Program-made: the position numbers and the translations under genes | In this document: piece after piece, positions 11,421 to 19,791 of the stretch | Layout of the letters: each line of letters starts with the position of its first letter | Numbering within the stretch: position 1 is the first letter of the stretch | From: Streptomyces olivaceoviridis | GTDB taxonomy: Bacteria > Actinomycetota > Actinomycetes > Streptomycetales > Streptomycetaceae | Length of the DNA: 64,000 bases | Reading direction: 5' to 3' | Assembly (NCBI RefSeq): GCF_014650115.1 | Contig: NZ_BMUI01000007.1 | Span: 310,001 to 374,000, forward strand | The notes under the pieces: generated by a model | Seen by the model: only the letters and a program-made list of their open reading frames with translations | Told to the model about the DNA's origin: nothing | The model's database searches: none

Positions 11421-12422
11421 GCGGCGGCCGTACTGGACGGCGCGGCCACCCTCACCGGCCGCGAGAGCCCCGAACTGCGGGACATCTTCGACAACCTGTA
11501 CACGTCGAACCTGTCGAAGGAACAGGAGAGGGTCGACTGGGGGCGGAAACGTTCCGCCACGACGTATGCGGACCAGCTCAACAAGAACGGCGCCGCCGTC
11601 ATGCTGGCCAACGCCTGGGGCGACACGGTGTTCCCGGCGAACCAGTACGCCTCCTTCTACGAGAAGCTGACCGTACCGAAGCGGCTGGAGCTGCGCCCCG
11701 GCGACCACGCGACACCCGAGCTCACCGGTCTGTTCGGGCTGCCCAACGACGTGTGGACGGACACCCGGCGCTGGCTCGACCACTACCTCCGGGGCGTCGG
11801 CAACGGCGTCGACCGGGAGCAGCCGGTCCGGCTGAAGTCCCGTACCACGGGGGCGTACGAGGGCTACCCGGACTGGGAGTCGGTCACCGCGACCCGGCGG
11901 AAGCTGGCACTCACCGACTCGCCCACCATCCACGCGAACGTCGACTCCGGCGCGGACGGCGGGATCGTCTTCCTCTCCAGCATCCTGGACCAGGTCGCCC
12001 GGCTGCCGCCCACCGCCTCCCTGCCGCTGCTGCCGCGCCGTTGGGCGGCCGTGTGGCAGTCGGAGCGGTACGGCGCCGCCCAGCGGGTCCGCGGCACGGC
12101 CACCCTGCACACCACGCTCACCCCGAGCAGGGAGAGCGGCACCCTCATCGCCCACCTGGACGACGTGGGCCCGCTCGGCATCGGCGAGCTGGTCACCCAC
12201 GCGCCCTGGACCTGGCACGGGCGGACGCCCGGCGAGCCGTTCGCCGTCGACCTGGACCTGTTCTCCACGGCCTACGACGTCCCCGCCGGGCACCGCCTCG
12301 CGCTGGTGGTCGACACGGTCGACCCGCTCTACGCCGAGCACAACCCGTCCGGCGCGCAGCTGACCTTCTCCTCGCCCTCGGACGACCCGTCGTACGTGTC
12401 CGTCCCGCTCGGCGAGCAGTGA
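11421..12422 (+). pseudogene. 3' remnant of a CocE/NonD (X-Pro dipeptidyl-peptidase-like) hydrolase
   Basis: The open frame AVLDGAATLTGRESPELRDIF... carries the end of the alpha/beta-hydrolase domain, with the catalytic-acid region ANAWGDTVFPANQY and histidine region PGDHATPEL, then the jelly-roll domain common to these enzymes (about 170 residues ending SDDPSYVSVPLGEQ). The nucleophile half and any signal peptide are missing; they were lost at the junction with the preceding remnant. The large open tail and family length (usually above 550 residues) show it is a deletion product rather than a short gene. Confidence 0.75.
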
Positions 12423-12439
12423 TCTCCGGCTGCCGCCGG

Positions 12440-13023
12440 ACGAGCCTGGCCCGTAGAACTGCCGCCCCCCTCATGCTTCGGGGCCGTGGGGGGCACCCCA
12501 CCCGGCAGCAGCGCCCCCGGCCCGGGAGCGGCGACCGCCACCCCCGTGGTCCTGGGGCTGCGCCGCTCCCGCCGGGACACCCGGTCGGCGAACCAGGAGA
12601 GCAGCATGCACATCCCGATGCAGATCGGCGAGATCACCATCACCACAGGGATGAACGGCAAATCGTAGTCGAGGATGGAGGCGATGAGCTTCCCGGCGTG
12701 GAGGAACTCCTCGCAGGTGGTGAGAAAGCCGAGGGAGGTGTCCTTCAGGGTGACCACCAGCCGGCTGATGACGGCGGGCAGCACGGCGGGCACCGCCTGC
12801 GGGACGAGGACGTACGCCATGACCTGGGCCTTGCGCATGCCGAGCGCGAACGCGGCCTCGCCCTGGCCGCGTTCGACGGCGTTCACGCCCGAGCGGAGGA
12901 CCTCGGCGAGCACCGAGCCGTTGCAGAGGCGAGGATGACGACGGCGGACAGGGCGGCGCAGACGGCCTGCCGGCGGCGGGTGCGCAGGCCCGGGACGTCG
13001 TAGAGCGCGGTCGCCCCCGTCAT
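12440..13023 (-). pseudogene. decayed glutamate-type ABC transporter permease (gluD-like)
   Basis: Starts MTGATALYDVPGLRTRRRQAV, the expected start of GluD, its ATG overlapping the preceding gene's stop (ATGA). After about 33 codons the frame breaks and most of the first half is deleted. The downstream part, in another frame, is the well-preserved permease core: LAEVLRSGVNAVERGQGEAAFALGM (EAA loop), VLVPQAVPAVLPAVISRLVV, KDTSLGFLTTCEEF. The open frame then runs past the normal end into the neighbouring convergent remnant. Not functional. Confidence 0.78.
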
Positions 13024-13146
13024 CGCGCCACTCCCCAGGTCCGCTCCATCACGTGGAACAAGGCGCTGTTGGCGAGCGTGATGACGAGGTAGCCGACGGG
13101 CGGGATCACGGACCGGAACGCCTGCGGCAGCACCACCAGCGACAGG
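13020..13146 (-). pseudogene. 3' scrap of the partner permease (gluC-like)
   Basis: Only about 42 codons survive: LSLVVLPQAFRSVIPPVGYLVITLANSALFHVM. VLPQAFRSVIPP is the EAA-loop signature of amino-acid ABC permeases. The rest has been deleted between this piece and the binding-protein remnant just upstream. Confidence 0.65.
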
Positions 13147-13147
13147 G

Positions 13148-13936
13148 TTAGCGGTCGATGGCGGGAGGTCTGGGTGCGGGCACGCCGGACCGGCCGGGCG
13201 TGGCGTCGTACGCCTTCTTGCAGTCGCCGTTGCTCTCCCGGGTCGCCAGGGCGTCGTCGAGGGCGAAGCGCAGCGCGTTGTCGCCGTGCGGGACGCCAAT
13301 GCCGTACGGCTCCTCGGAGAACGGCGCGCCGACGGCCTCGAGTTCGTCGGGGGTCTTGGCCGCGTAGCCGATCAGGATGGCGTCGTCGGTGGTGAGGTCC
13401 TGCGGGCCGTGGATGTCGTCCTCCTCCTCGCGGACCAGGAGCGACTGGCCGGCCAGGTAGTAGGGGCCGGCGAAGCCGACGAGCTCCTTGCGGCCCGCGT
13501 TGACGGTGTAGGTGCCGACGTAGTAGTCGATCTGGCCGTTCTGGAGGGCGGTCTCGCGGTTGGCGGAGGCGATCGTGCGGAAGCGGACGGTCTTCGGCGG
13601 GAAGCCGAGGGAGGCGGACATCATCCTGGCGATCTCGATCTCGATGTCGATGTCGAAGCCGGAGCAGGCGCCGGTGGCCGGGTCCCTCTCGGCGAGGTAG
13701 GGCTGGTCCTCCTTGGCGCCGACCACGAAGTAGCCGCGCTTCTTCGCCCGGGTCCAGGTCCGCGAGGCGGGCAGGCGGAAGTCCTGGGCCACCTGGTAGT
13801 GCGGGAGCCTCTCGGGCGCCGGGCCCTTGCCGGGCGGGCTGCCCCCTGCCGCAGGCGGCGGCCGGCAGGGCCAGCGGGACGCACAGGGCGCGGGTGCCGC
13901 AACCTCTCCCGACGACAGCGGAGTTGAGGACGACAC
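13148..13936 (-). pseudogene. decayed glutamate-binding lipoprotein (gluB-like)
   Basis: Extracellular solute-binding family 3 pattern: GACSGFDIDIEIEIARMM, TIASANRETALQNGQIDYYVGTY, KELVGFAGPYYLAGQSLLV, then TTDDAILIGYAA and FSEEPYGIGVPHGD. About 40 residues expected between the last two blocks are missing (after DDIHGPQDL). The lipobox-like signal (LALPAAACG) lies in another frame, so there is also a frameshift near 13800. With the two permease remnants it shows the whole gluBCD operon has died; the ATPase gene gluA is absent. Confidence 0.75.
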
Positions 13937-13994
13937 GCACCTTCCGGGGCAATAGCCGTATGTACGCCCACAGGGGCATCCGGAGCAGCGGGCG

Positions 13995-14414
13995 TCAGGT
14001 CTCGGCGATCTCCGCGTACAGCTGGGACAGCTCGGGAACCCCGCTCACCGCCCACTCCTCCCCGGCCGGCACCACCTCCACGGCGCGGCCGGAGGCGAGG
14101 CGTACGACGGGCTCGCCGTCGGACCGGATCCGCCAGGCGGCGCCGGGTACGGTGCGCACGACGACCGTGCCCAGGTACAGCCCGGCGTCGTGGCCCAGCC
14201 AGGGCAGGATCTCCGGGTCGTCCCGCCAGCGCGGGACCATCTGGTCCAGGGCCTCCAGGGAGGCCGGGGTGTCGTCGAGGCGGACGCCCGCCCGAGCCGC
14301 CTGCGAGCGCAGCAGCTCGCATTCGGACAGCAGCGCGGCGACCGCCTCGGGGTCGGCGCGGAGCGCCGCTTCCGCCTTCTTCGCGTGCCGGGGGCCCAGG
14401 AACGGAAGGTTCAT
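13995..14414 (-). CDS. small conserved Streptomyces protein (DUF6278-like)
   Basis: 139 residues, MNLPFLGPRHAKKAEAALRADPEAV at the start, helical to about 60, then a beta-rich part with LGTVVVRTVPGAAWRIRSDGEP. No catalytic motif. It lies 15 bases downstream of xth on the same strand, so is probably co-transcribed. I associate this sequence with DUF6278 proteins, but from memory only. Confidence 0.6.
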   Translation of the reverse strand: MNLPFLGPRHAKKAEAALRADPEAVAALLSECELLRSQAARAGVRLDDTPASLEALDQMVPRWRDDPEILPWLGHDAGLYLGTVVVRTVPGAAWRIRSDGEPVVRLASGRAVEVVPAGEEWAVSGVPELSQLYAEIAET

Positions 14415-14429
14415 GGACCCAGCGTGGCA

Positions 14430-15209
14430 TCACACGTCCAGGTCGACCACCACCGGCGCGTGGTCGGAGGCGCCCTTGCCCTTGCGCTCCTCGCGGTCGA
14501 CGTAGGCGTCCTTGACGGCCTGGGCGAACGGCTGGTTGCCGTAGACCAGGTCGATGCGCATGCCGCGGTTCTTCGGGAAGCAGAGCTGGCGGTAGTCCCA
14601 GTAGGTGAACGGGTGGTCGTACTTCAGCGGGCGCGGCACGACGTCGTCCAGGCCGGCCTCGCGCAGGGCGGCCAGCGCGGCACGCTCGGCCGGGGTGACG
14701 TGGGTGGAGCCCTCGAAGGCGGCCGGGTCGTAGACGTCGTCGTCCGTCGGCGCGACGTTGTAGTCGCCCAGCACCGCGAACGGGCGGCTGCCCTGCGCGT
14801 CGCCGTACACGGCCGCCTTCAGCGCCTCGAACCACTGGAGCTTGTACGCGTAGTGCGGGTGGCCGACCTCGCGGCCGTTCGGCACGTACACCGACCAGAC
14901 GCGGACCGGGCCGCAGGTCGCCGAGAGGGCGCGCGGCTCGGTCACGCCGTCGTAGCCCGGGTCGCCGGGCAGGCCCTTGACCACGTCCTCGATGCCGACG
15001 CGGGAGAGCACCGCCACGCCGTTCCACCGGCCGGTCGCGTGGACCGCGGCCTCGTAGCCCAGCTCGCGGAGCTGGTCGAACGGGAACTGCTCCTCGGCGA
15101 CCTTGGCCTCCTGGAGGCAGAGCACGTCGGTGCCGCTGCTCTCCAGCCAGGCCAGCAGCCGGGGAAGGCGGGCGGTGATCGAGTTCACGTTCCAGGTAGC
15201 GATGCGCAT
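14430..15209 (-). CDS. xth: exodeoxyribonuclease III / AP endonuclease
   Basis: 259 residues, the family length. MRIATWNVNSI at the N-terminus, catalytic Glu in VLCLQEAKV, then GVAVLSR, SVYVPNG, LGDYNVAP (metal/active-site Asp-Asn), KNRGMRIDLVY and the final GASDHAPVVVDLD with catalytic Asp-His. It repairs abasic sites and trims 3' ends in double-stranded DNA. GTG/ATG choice is clear because MRIATWN is the universal start of the family. Confidence 0.93.
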   Translation of the reverse strand: MRIATWNVNSITARLPRLLAWLESSGTDVLCLQEAKVAEEQFPFDQLRELGYEAAVHATGRWNGVAVLSRVGIEDVVKGLPGDPGYDGVTEPRALSATCGPVRVWSVYVPNGREVGHPHYAYKLQWFEALKAAVYGDAQGSRPFAVLGDYNVAPTDDDVYDPAAFEGSTHVTPAERAALAALREAGLDDVVPRPLKYDHPFTYWDYRQLCFPKNRGMRIDLVYGNQPFAQAVKDAYVDREERKGKGASDHAPVVVDLDV

Positions 15210-15254
15210 GCCTCACAACCTACCTGGCGGGTCCGACAACGCCCGTCCGCGCGC

Positions 15255-15890
15255 TCAGACCTCGGTCCACGCCCCGGGGTGCAGCCGCTGGTGCTCCGTG
15301 CCGCCCAGGCGGCCGAGGTGGCCCTCGTAGAGCGGCAGGGCGAGGTCGGTGAGCAGGGCGTCGTGGACGTCGTACGCGCGCCGCGGGCCCACCTCGCGGA
15401 CGTAGTCGATCACCTCGGAGATCTTGTTCCAGGGGGCCATCACCGGCACCAGCAGCGTCTCGACCGCCTGGCCGGGCACGGTGAGGGCGTCACCGGGGTG
15501 GAAGACCTTCCCGCCGTCGATCAGATAGCCGACGTTGGTGATGCGCGGGATGTCCGGGTGGATCACCGCGTGCAGCTCGCCGTGGACCTGGACGTCGAAA
15601 CCGGCGGCGGTGAAGGTGTCGCCGTGGCCGACGGTGTGCACCCGGCCCGGGAAGGCCGCCTCGACCTGGTCGGCGACCGACTTCAGCGTCCAGATGTGGG
15701 CGGCCGGGTTGTTCTCCATGGCGGCCCGCAGCCGGAACTCGTCGAAGTGGTCCGGGTGCTCGTGCGTGACCAGGATCGCGTCCGCGCCGAGGGCGGCGTC
15801 CTCCTCGGAGAACCCGCCCGGGTCGATGACGAGGGTCTGCCCCTCTTTCTCCAGGCGGACGCAGGCGTGGGACTTCTTCGTGAGCTTCAT
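15255..15890 (-). CDS. MBL-fold metallo-hydrolase
   Basis: 211 residues. The metal-binding signature is THEHPDHFDEF (HxHxDH), with VGHGD, VHGELHAVIHPDIP and HPGDAL supplying further ligands, and a C-terminal VHDALL. Compact, UPF0173-like enzymes of this kind have poorly known substrates. MKLTKKSHACVRLE is the usual start. It lies between xth and pcaDC with small gaps on the same strand. Confidence 0.82.
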   Translation of the reverse strand: MKLTKKSHACVRLEKEGQTLVIDPGGFSEEDAALGADAILVTHEHPDHFDEFRLRAAMENNPAAHIWTLKSVADQVEAAFPGRVHTVGHGDTFTAAGFDVQVHGELHAVIHPDIPRITNVGYLIDGGKVFHPGDALTVPGQAVETLLVPVMAPWNKISEVIDYVREVGPRRAYDVHDALLTDLALPLYEGHLGRLGGTEHQRLHPGAWTEV

Positions 15891-15926
15891 GTCTCCCCAT
15901 CCTGCCGTCTGCGACCGCCCGGGGCG

Positions 15927-17216
15927 CTACTCGGCGGGCGTGGTCTCCTCCCGGATCACCTGCTGGGCCACCCGGAACGCGCTGTTCGCGGCCGGCACCC
16001 CGCAGTAGACGGCCGCCTGGAGCAGCACTTCCTTGATCTCGTCCGGGGTGAGCCCGTTGCGCAGGGCCGCCCGGGTGTGGAAGGCCAGCTCCTCCAGGTG
16101 GCCGCCCGCGACCAGCGCGGTGAGCGTGATGCAGCTGCGGGTACGGCGGTCCAGGCCGGGGCGGTCCCAGATCTCGCCCCAGGCGTAGCGGGTGACGAAC
16201 TCCTGGAAGTCCCCGGAGAACTCGTCGGCCTGTGCCAGCGCCCGGTCCACGTGGGCGTCGCCCAGCACCTCGCGGCGGACCTTCAGCCCGGTCTGGTACC
16301 GGTCCGGCTGCCCGGTGGGCTGCGCCGGTACGGCGGCCGGGGCGATCTCGGCGACCGGCGCGGGCTGCGGCGCGGCGGCCGGGACCGGGACGGCCGGTGT
16401 GCCCGGCAGGGCGGTCTGGCCGGTGTCGTAGGGCTGCTGCCAGGCGGTGGAGAAGTGGTGGACGAGCAGGTCGGTGACGGCGGCGGGCTGCTCGACCGGC
16501 ACCAGGTGGGAGGCGCCGGGGACGACCGCGAGCCGGGCGTCCGGGATGCCGGCGACCAGGGTGCGGGCCTCGGCCGGGCCGGTGACCTGGTCGTCGGAGC
16601 CGACCAGCACCAGGGTCGGCACCCCCACCCGGCCCAGCTCGGGCCGTACGTCGAAGGAGGCCAGGGCCTCGCAGGCGGCGATGTAGCAGCCGGGGTCGGT
16701 GGTGCGGACCATCTGCACGGCCCACTCGGTGATCGCGGGCTGCGCCGCGGCGAACCCTCCGGTGAACCAGCGGTCGGGCGCGGTCCGGGCGATCGGGTCG
16801 AGCCCGTTGGTGCGCACGACCACCCCTCGCTGACGGAACTCGTCGGCGGTGCCGAACCGGGGGGAGGCCGCGACCAGGGCGAGGGAGGCGAGCCGCGCGG
16901 GGTGGCGCAGGGCCAGCTCGATGCCGATCGCGCCGCCCAGCGCACAGCCCGCGTAGCCGAACCGCTGCACGCCGAGCGCGTCCAGCGTCGCCAGCAGCCG
17001 GGCGCTCAGCTCCGCGACCGAACCGGCCGGGTGCGCCGGGGCGCCGCCGTGACCGGGCAGATCGAACCGGAAGACGCGCCACTGCTTGGCCAGCTCCGGG
17101 ACCTGGCGGTCCCACATGTGCCATGTGGTACCCAGTGAGGGACCCAGGATCAGGACCGGAGCGTCTTCTGGCCCGTCAAAGCGGTATTGCAGGGTGTTCG
17201 GGGGTGTCTCACTCAC
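15927..17216 (-). CDS. PcaDC: enol-lactonase / 4-carboxymuconolactone decarboxylase fusion
   Basis: About 429 residues from the GTG giving VSETPPNTL. Residues 1-260 are an alpha/beta hydrolase (PSLGTTWHMWDRQ, DLPGHG, LVLVGSDDQVTG, PGASHLVPVE). A Pro/Ala/Gln linker follows, then a carboxymuconolactone decarboxylase domain (SCITLTALVAGGHLEELAFHTRAAL, LLQAAVYCGVPAAN). Together these are the last two ring-derived steps of the protocatechuate branch to 3-oxoadipate. The nucleophile elbow reads GYAGCALGGA, with Cys where enol-lactonases have Ser. No other pca gene is adjacent, so the substrate assignment is by family only. Confidence 0.85.
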   Translation of the reverse strand: MSETPPNTLQYRFDGPEDAPVLILGPSLGTTWHMWDRQVPELAKQWRVFRFDLPGHGGAPAHPAGSVAELSARLLATLDALGVQRFGYAGCALGGAIGIELALRHPARLASLALVAASPRFGTADEFRQRGVVVRTNGLDPIARTAPDRWFTGGFAAAQPAITEWAVQMVRTTDPGCYIAACEALASFDVRPELGRVGVPTLVLVGSDDQVTGPAEARTLVAGIPDARLAVVPGASHLVPVEQPAAVTDLLVHHFSTAWQQPYDTGQTALPGTPAVPVPAAAPQPAPVAEIAPAAVPAQPTGQPDRYQTGLKVRREVLGDAHVDRALAQADEFSGDFQEFVTRYAWGEIWDRPGLDRRTRSCITLTALVAGGHLEELAFHTRAALRNGLTPDEIKEVLLQAAVYCGVPAANSAFRVAQQVIREETTPAE

Positions 17217-17361
17217 GCCCCAGACCCTCTCACGTCTCACGAAATCTCACACGACCAGGGGAACCCGGCGGCTCTTGACCCGCGCGGCGCGGCACGCCCG
17301 GACCTTCCGGGTCTTACCGACGAACAGCCTGAACTACCGCCACACGGCGAGAAAGCTCTGC

Positions 17362-17381
17362 CTTCCCTCGCAGGAGGGAAG
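17362..17381. terminator. short hairpin beyond the integrase remnant
   Basis: CTTCCCTC-GCAG-GAGGGAAG, an 8-bp perfect stem in the roughly 300-base stretch (17217-17511) between pcaDC and the integrase end. No gene is evident there; the stretch may hold an attachment site, but I see no tRNA sequence. Confidence 0.45.
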
Positions 17382-17511
17382 ACGTTGGCCGGAGCCTGGC
17401 TGCCCCTTCCCGTTGCCGCTGCTGGTCCGCAGCCAGCAGCCGGCCTCCGGGTCACCTCGATTTTGGCGGCCATACCGCTGGGCAGGTCGCTCACCCGGTA
17501 GGCCGCCTGAC

Positions 17512-18624
17512 TCACGCTTGCCCCTCCGTTGCAGCACCGTGCAGGCCGTCCCACGTTGTGGCGGCTCCGCGGAGGTCCTGCACGTCCGGCTTCACATACC
17601 ACTTCTTGGTGGTCTTGACCTTCGTGTGTCCAGCCCACCGGGCAAGGATGTGATCCGGCACGCCGTTGTGGGCGAGTATGTGAGGCAGGAGGACCGTGCG
17701 TCGTAGAGGCGCACTCTGCGGAGCTCAAGGCTCTGCATGAGCCGGTACGCGCGTCTGCGGAGCTGCTTGATCGTGAAGGCTTCCCCGGTCTCGTGCACCA
17801 CGACGTGTCCGGAGTCGGAGTAAGCCTCACCGAGGACAAGCTTCTCCTTGGCTTGGAGAGCCCTGAACGACTTGAGGGCAGCGAGCACCGGTTCCCATCA
17901 TGGTCCGCGTGTTGGCTATGGTGATCGTGGCAGCCTCCAAGTCCACGTCTTCCCACCGGAGTCCGCAGACTTCAGCCGGACGTAGACCCATGAGGGACAG
18001 CAAGAGGGCAGCGTAGAGCCGTTCCGTCCGAACACCGTGAATTAACTTCTGAATCTCCTGGACGTTCCACGGCTTCACCTCCTGCTTCTTCTTTCGCTCT
18101 TCTTTGCGTGCCCTACGCGGAATGGTCACATGCTGGGCCACGTTCATGGTTACCAGCCGACGCGTAACGGCTCGATTCAGGGCGTCCTTCAATCGGGCGA
18201 GACTCATTTCAACGCTGGTCACTCCCAGCGGAGTACCTGCTGCACCACCGCGTACACGCCCGTGCTTCAACGCCCAGTGCATCCACCCTTCTACGTCTTC
18301 TTCGGTGAGTTCCTGAAGCCGGATGCGCCCCGGCCTCCCCCGAACCCGGTCGAGGGTAATACGATAGTTGTAGATAGTGGTCTCTTCCAGATCGGCTGCC
18401 TTCATGGCCAGCCACTGATCGAGCCACTCGTTCACATTTATCTGGTTGGGCGGTACGAACGTCCCTTCCTCGCGGCGGTTGGTGATGCGCGCGTACTCAG
18501 CCTTCTCCTCCTTGAGAGTGGCGAACGTACGCGTCAGCTGCTTGCGCCTCCCGGTGGCAGGGTCGATGCCCACGTCGACCACGAACCGGTAGCGCACCAG
18601 CCCCTTGGAGTTGGGTGGCAGAGC
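17512..18624 (-). pseudogene. broken tyrosine-recombinase integrase
   Basis: The first frame has the N-terminal arm (SKGLVRYRFVVDVGIDPATGRRKQ), SAM-like core-binding domain (VNEWLDQWLAMKAADLEETTIYNY) and the first catalytic Arg in MGLRPAEVCGLRWEDVDLEAA. Near 17890 the frame shifts; the next piece has RRVRLYDARSSCLTY, where the usual His of the HxxR box is Ser. It shifts again near 17700 into HNGVPDHILARWAGHTKVKTTKKWY, holding the nucleophilic Tyr, then VKPDVQDLRG and a stop. The first ~60 residues are lost upstream. At least two frameshifts, one catalytic substitution and a truncated start mean it is inactive. Trace of an integrative element. Confidence 0.82.
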
Positions 18625-18667
18625 GTGGCGTTCGTCCTCAGTTTGGGGCCCGTCCCATGCAGCCGCG

Positions 18668-18943
18668 CCGGGGATTCCGGACCCAGAGGCCGCGCTCGCC
18701 GCGACGCTCACCTTCTGGGAGGACTGGACGCAGGAATGCACCTATGACGGGCCCTACCGCGAGGCCGTGGTCCGTTCCTTGATCACGCTGAAGGCGATGA
18801 CCTATGGACCGAGCGGTGGGATCGTCGCGGCGCCGACCACGTCGCTGCCCGAGGAAATCGGCGGCAAACGTAACTGGGACTACCGCTTGACCTGGCTGCG
18901 CGACGCCGCCATGACCCTCGCCGCCCTCCTAGGGTCTGTGTGA
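18668..18943 (+). pseudogene. internal fragment of a GH15 glucoamylase/trehalase-like gene
   Basis: About 90 codons: PDPEAALAATLTFWEDW, YREAVVRSLITLKAMTY, GGIVAAPTTSLPEEIGG, KRNWDYRLTWLRDAAMTLAALL. This is the segment that begins the catalytic (alpha/alpha)6 barrel in GH15 enzymes, equivalent to about residues 210-280 of the intact gene at 22670, but not identical to it (LPEEIGGKRNWDYRLTW against LPEKTGGTRNWDYRYTW). It is fused directly to the integrase remnant on one side and cut at an IS-like end on the other. Confidence 0.78.
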
Positions 18944-19030
18944 TGTCGTGATCAATCGGCTGCTCGTAAGAGGTCTTCGAGCCAGATCATCGAGGCGCGA
19001 AGTTCGAGGCCGGCGAGTAGCGGGCTCCAC
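18936..19030 (-). mobile_element. transposase/IS end remnant
   Basis: Begins CTAGGGTCTGTGTGATGTCGT and shares the 13-mer GTCGTGATCAATC with the start of the IS remnant at 24505. The minus strand reads AGLELRASMIWLEDLLRAAD-stop just inside the end, the look of a DDE transposase C-terminus. Too short to type. Confidence 0.5.
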
Positions 19031-19136
19031 CACCTTCACGAACGGACCAAAGTGGCTCGCATTCCCGTTGCCCGAGTGGCTCCGCTTCACCCTGTCGAAA
19101 ACAGCAGGCGTGTCGGTCGCATCGGGCGCGAGGGGG

Positions 19137-19664
19137 TCATTGGTGGCGGCGTCTGAAGACGACCATCCGCAGGACCGTGAAGCGCACCACGGTCACCAGG
19201 GCGAAGCTCGGCGCAAGTACCAGGGTCTCCGCTGCTGATGAGGCGGTAGGCCGGTAGTGGCGGAAGAGCAGGACAGCGCCTGAGGTGACCAGGTACGCCA
19301 GGACGAACAGGCCACCCGCGGCCAGATGCGCCTGGAGGGCCCGGACCGGGGACCCGTGAAAGGTCAGCCGACGGTTGGCCTCCGTGTTGAGGACGGTGAC
19401 GACAAGTAGGGAGGCGAAATTGGCCAGGATGGGCGGCGACCACTGGCGCAGAACCCAGTACAGCATGGCCTGGGCCACAGTGGAGGCGACGCCGATCACG
19501 ACGAACCAGAACACTTCTCTGGTCAGCGCGGTGCGGCCGAGCCATGTGGCGGCGCTGCGCCGTGCGCTGAGGCGTCGCACCCCACCATCATGAGGCCCCC
19601 GTGCGACCCGTCGAGCCGTGCGCAGAGCCGGTTCAACCGTTCGGCTGACGATCGACACCCGCAT
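19137..19664 (-). CDS. GtrA-like membrane protein
   Basis: About 175 residues if started at MRVSIVSRTVEPAL. Four hydrophobic helices: FWFVVIGVASTVAQAMLYWVL, ILANFASLLVVTVLNTEANR, LAAGGLFVLAYLVTSGAVLLF, LVLAPSFALVTVVRFTVLRM. The N-terminal glycine-phenylalanine entry and TEANRRLTFHG in the loop after helix 2 are GtrA hallmarks. GtrA proteins flip lipid-linked sugars or associate with polyprenyl-phosphate glycosyltransferases. It is divergent from the molybdopterin oxidoreductase cluster, and no partner glycosyltransferase is beside it here. Confidence 0.75.
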   Translation of the reverse strand: MRVSIVSRTVEPALRTARRVARGPHDGGVRRLSARRSAATWLGRTALTREVFWFVVIGVASTVAQAMLYWVLRQWSPPILANFASLLVVTVLNTEANRRLTFHGSPVRALQAHLAAGGLFVLAYLVTSGAVLLFRHYRPTASSAAETLVLAPSFALVTVVRFTVLRMVVFRRRHQ

Positions 19665-19791
19665 GCACGACAGGCACAGAGAGTCGACCCGATCTGCGCC
19701 AGTTTGTGGCTGACGATTTGACAGGCACTGACGGAGCGGTGAGGTTCGATGCCCACGTTGAGAGACGGTCTGGGAACAGGGGAGGCAGTCG

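Noticed and set aside
17217..17511. tRNA attachment site beside the integrase
   Set aside because: No cloverleaf or tRNA 3' end repeat could be found; only a small hairpin.
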